Assembly (NCBI GenBank): GCA_012184525.1
Contig: WOFQ01000163.1
Location: 1 to 19,738, forward strand
Source: Xenoacremonium recifei
Lineage: Eukaryota > Ascomycota > Sordariomycetes > Hypocreales > Nectriaceae
DNA length: 19,738 nt
Reading direction: 5' to 3'
In this document: piece by piece, positions 19,597-19,738 of the stretch
Numbering within the stretch: position 1 is the first letter of the stretch
Layout of the letters: every line of letters starts with the position of its first letter
Notes under the pieces: model-generated
The model's database searches: none
What the model saw: the letters and a program-made list of their open reading frames with translations, nothing else
What the model was told of the DNA's origin: nothing
Program-made: the position numbers and the translations under genes

Positions 19597-19680
19597 TAAA
19601 ACCGAGGAATTTAAAGATATAAGGACCCTATATATCCAACCTAGCTAATAGAAATTAACAACTTCAATAACGTACTCCAC
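19597..19680 (+). repeat. Right copy of window-flanking direct repeat, with TATA-like motif
   Basis: Same-orientation partner of 551-638. It keeps CCGAGGAATT, GATATAAGGACCCTATATAT, CCAACCTAGCTAATAGAAAT and CAACTTCAA. Compared with the left copy, G in several positions is A (GGGCCCTGTG against GGACCCTATA). Sequence composition returns to normal immediately after it. Confidence 0.7.
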
Positions 19681-19712
19681 AAGCGAGTCGCGCACACAAG
19701 CGAGTCGCGCAC
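19679..19712 (+). repeat. Two tandem 17-bp units rich in CpG
   Basis: ACAAGCGAGTCGCGCAC occurs twice in perfect tandem (19679-19695 and 19696-19712). The CpG-rich unit contrasts sharply with the AT-rich block and marks its right edge. Confidence 0.85.
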
Positions 19713-19738
19713 TTTTAACCACTACGCATACACAATCT

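Noticed and set aside
1..19738. Mitochondrial or other organellar genome as the source of the AT richness
   Set aside because: The window holds nested nuclear transposon families, spliceosomal introns and C-to-T type decay, with no organellar gene, tRNA or rRNA.
1..19738. CRISPR array or bacterial operon structure
   Set aside because: There is no set of regularly spaced identical repeats, and the short repeats seen are transposon ends or microsatellites.

Overview
The window looks like an AT-rich, repeat-filled block from the nuclear genome of a filamentous ascomycete. Almost all of it is A+T with TpA everywhere and very little CpG or CpA. Protein-like reading frames are broken mainly where CAA, CAG or TGG codons would have become TAA or TAG. 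That is the pattern expected of repeat-induced point mutation (RIP). I see no intact gene, tRNA, rRNA or CRISPR array. The few patches with normal base composition lie at the two edges (about 310-640 and 19670-19738) and in short islands inside elements.

Layout from left to right. 83-309 is a fold-back repeat whose arms end in a C21 and a G10 run. 551-638 is a TATA-containing segment that recurs in the same orientation at 19597-19680. A partial MITE starts at 816. 1067-1524 is a complete hAT-type fold-back MITE with an 8-bp target duplication. About 1900-4590 holds a minus-strand Ty3/gypsy remnant with readable RT and RNase H motifs, followed by two tandem LTR-like units (4592-4785, 4793-4985). 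4994-5366 is a second hAT-type MITE with a perfect 8-bp duplication. 6031-6693 is the 5' two-thirds of a Tc1-like transposase, cut off by the next element.

From 6694 to about 16128 lies a minus-strand hAT element with a multi-exon transposase gene. It is split inside a 39-nt exon by a 6.46-kb insertion (7639-14098) flanked by a 12-bp duplication. Joining the two sides across one duplication copy restores the reading frame. The N-terminal exons are missing and a MITE (15843-16015) sits in their place. More MITE pieces follow to 16527, where a 2.84-kb pogo/Fot1-like element (16528-19363, TIRs of about 105 bp, TA duplication) interrupts one of them.

The genes do not cooperate as a system. The value of the window is its nesting order. 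The gypsy and the large insertion look most decayed, while the hAT gene still shows splice sites and in-frame exon junctions. The least classifiable component is the 6.46-kb insertion.
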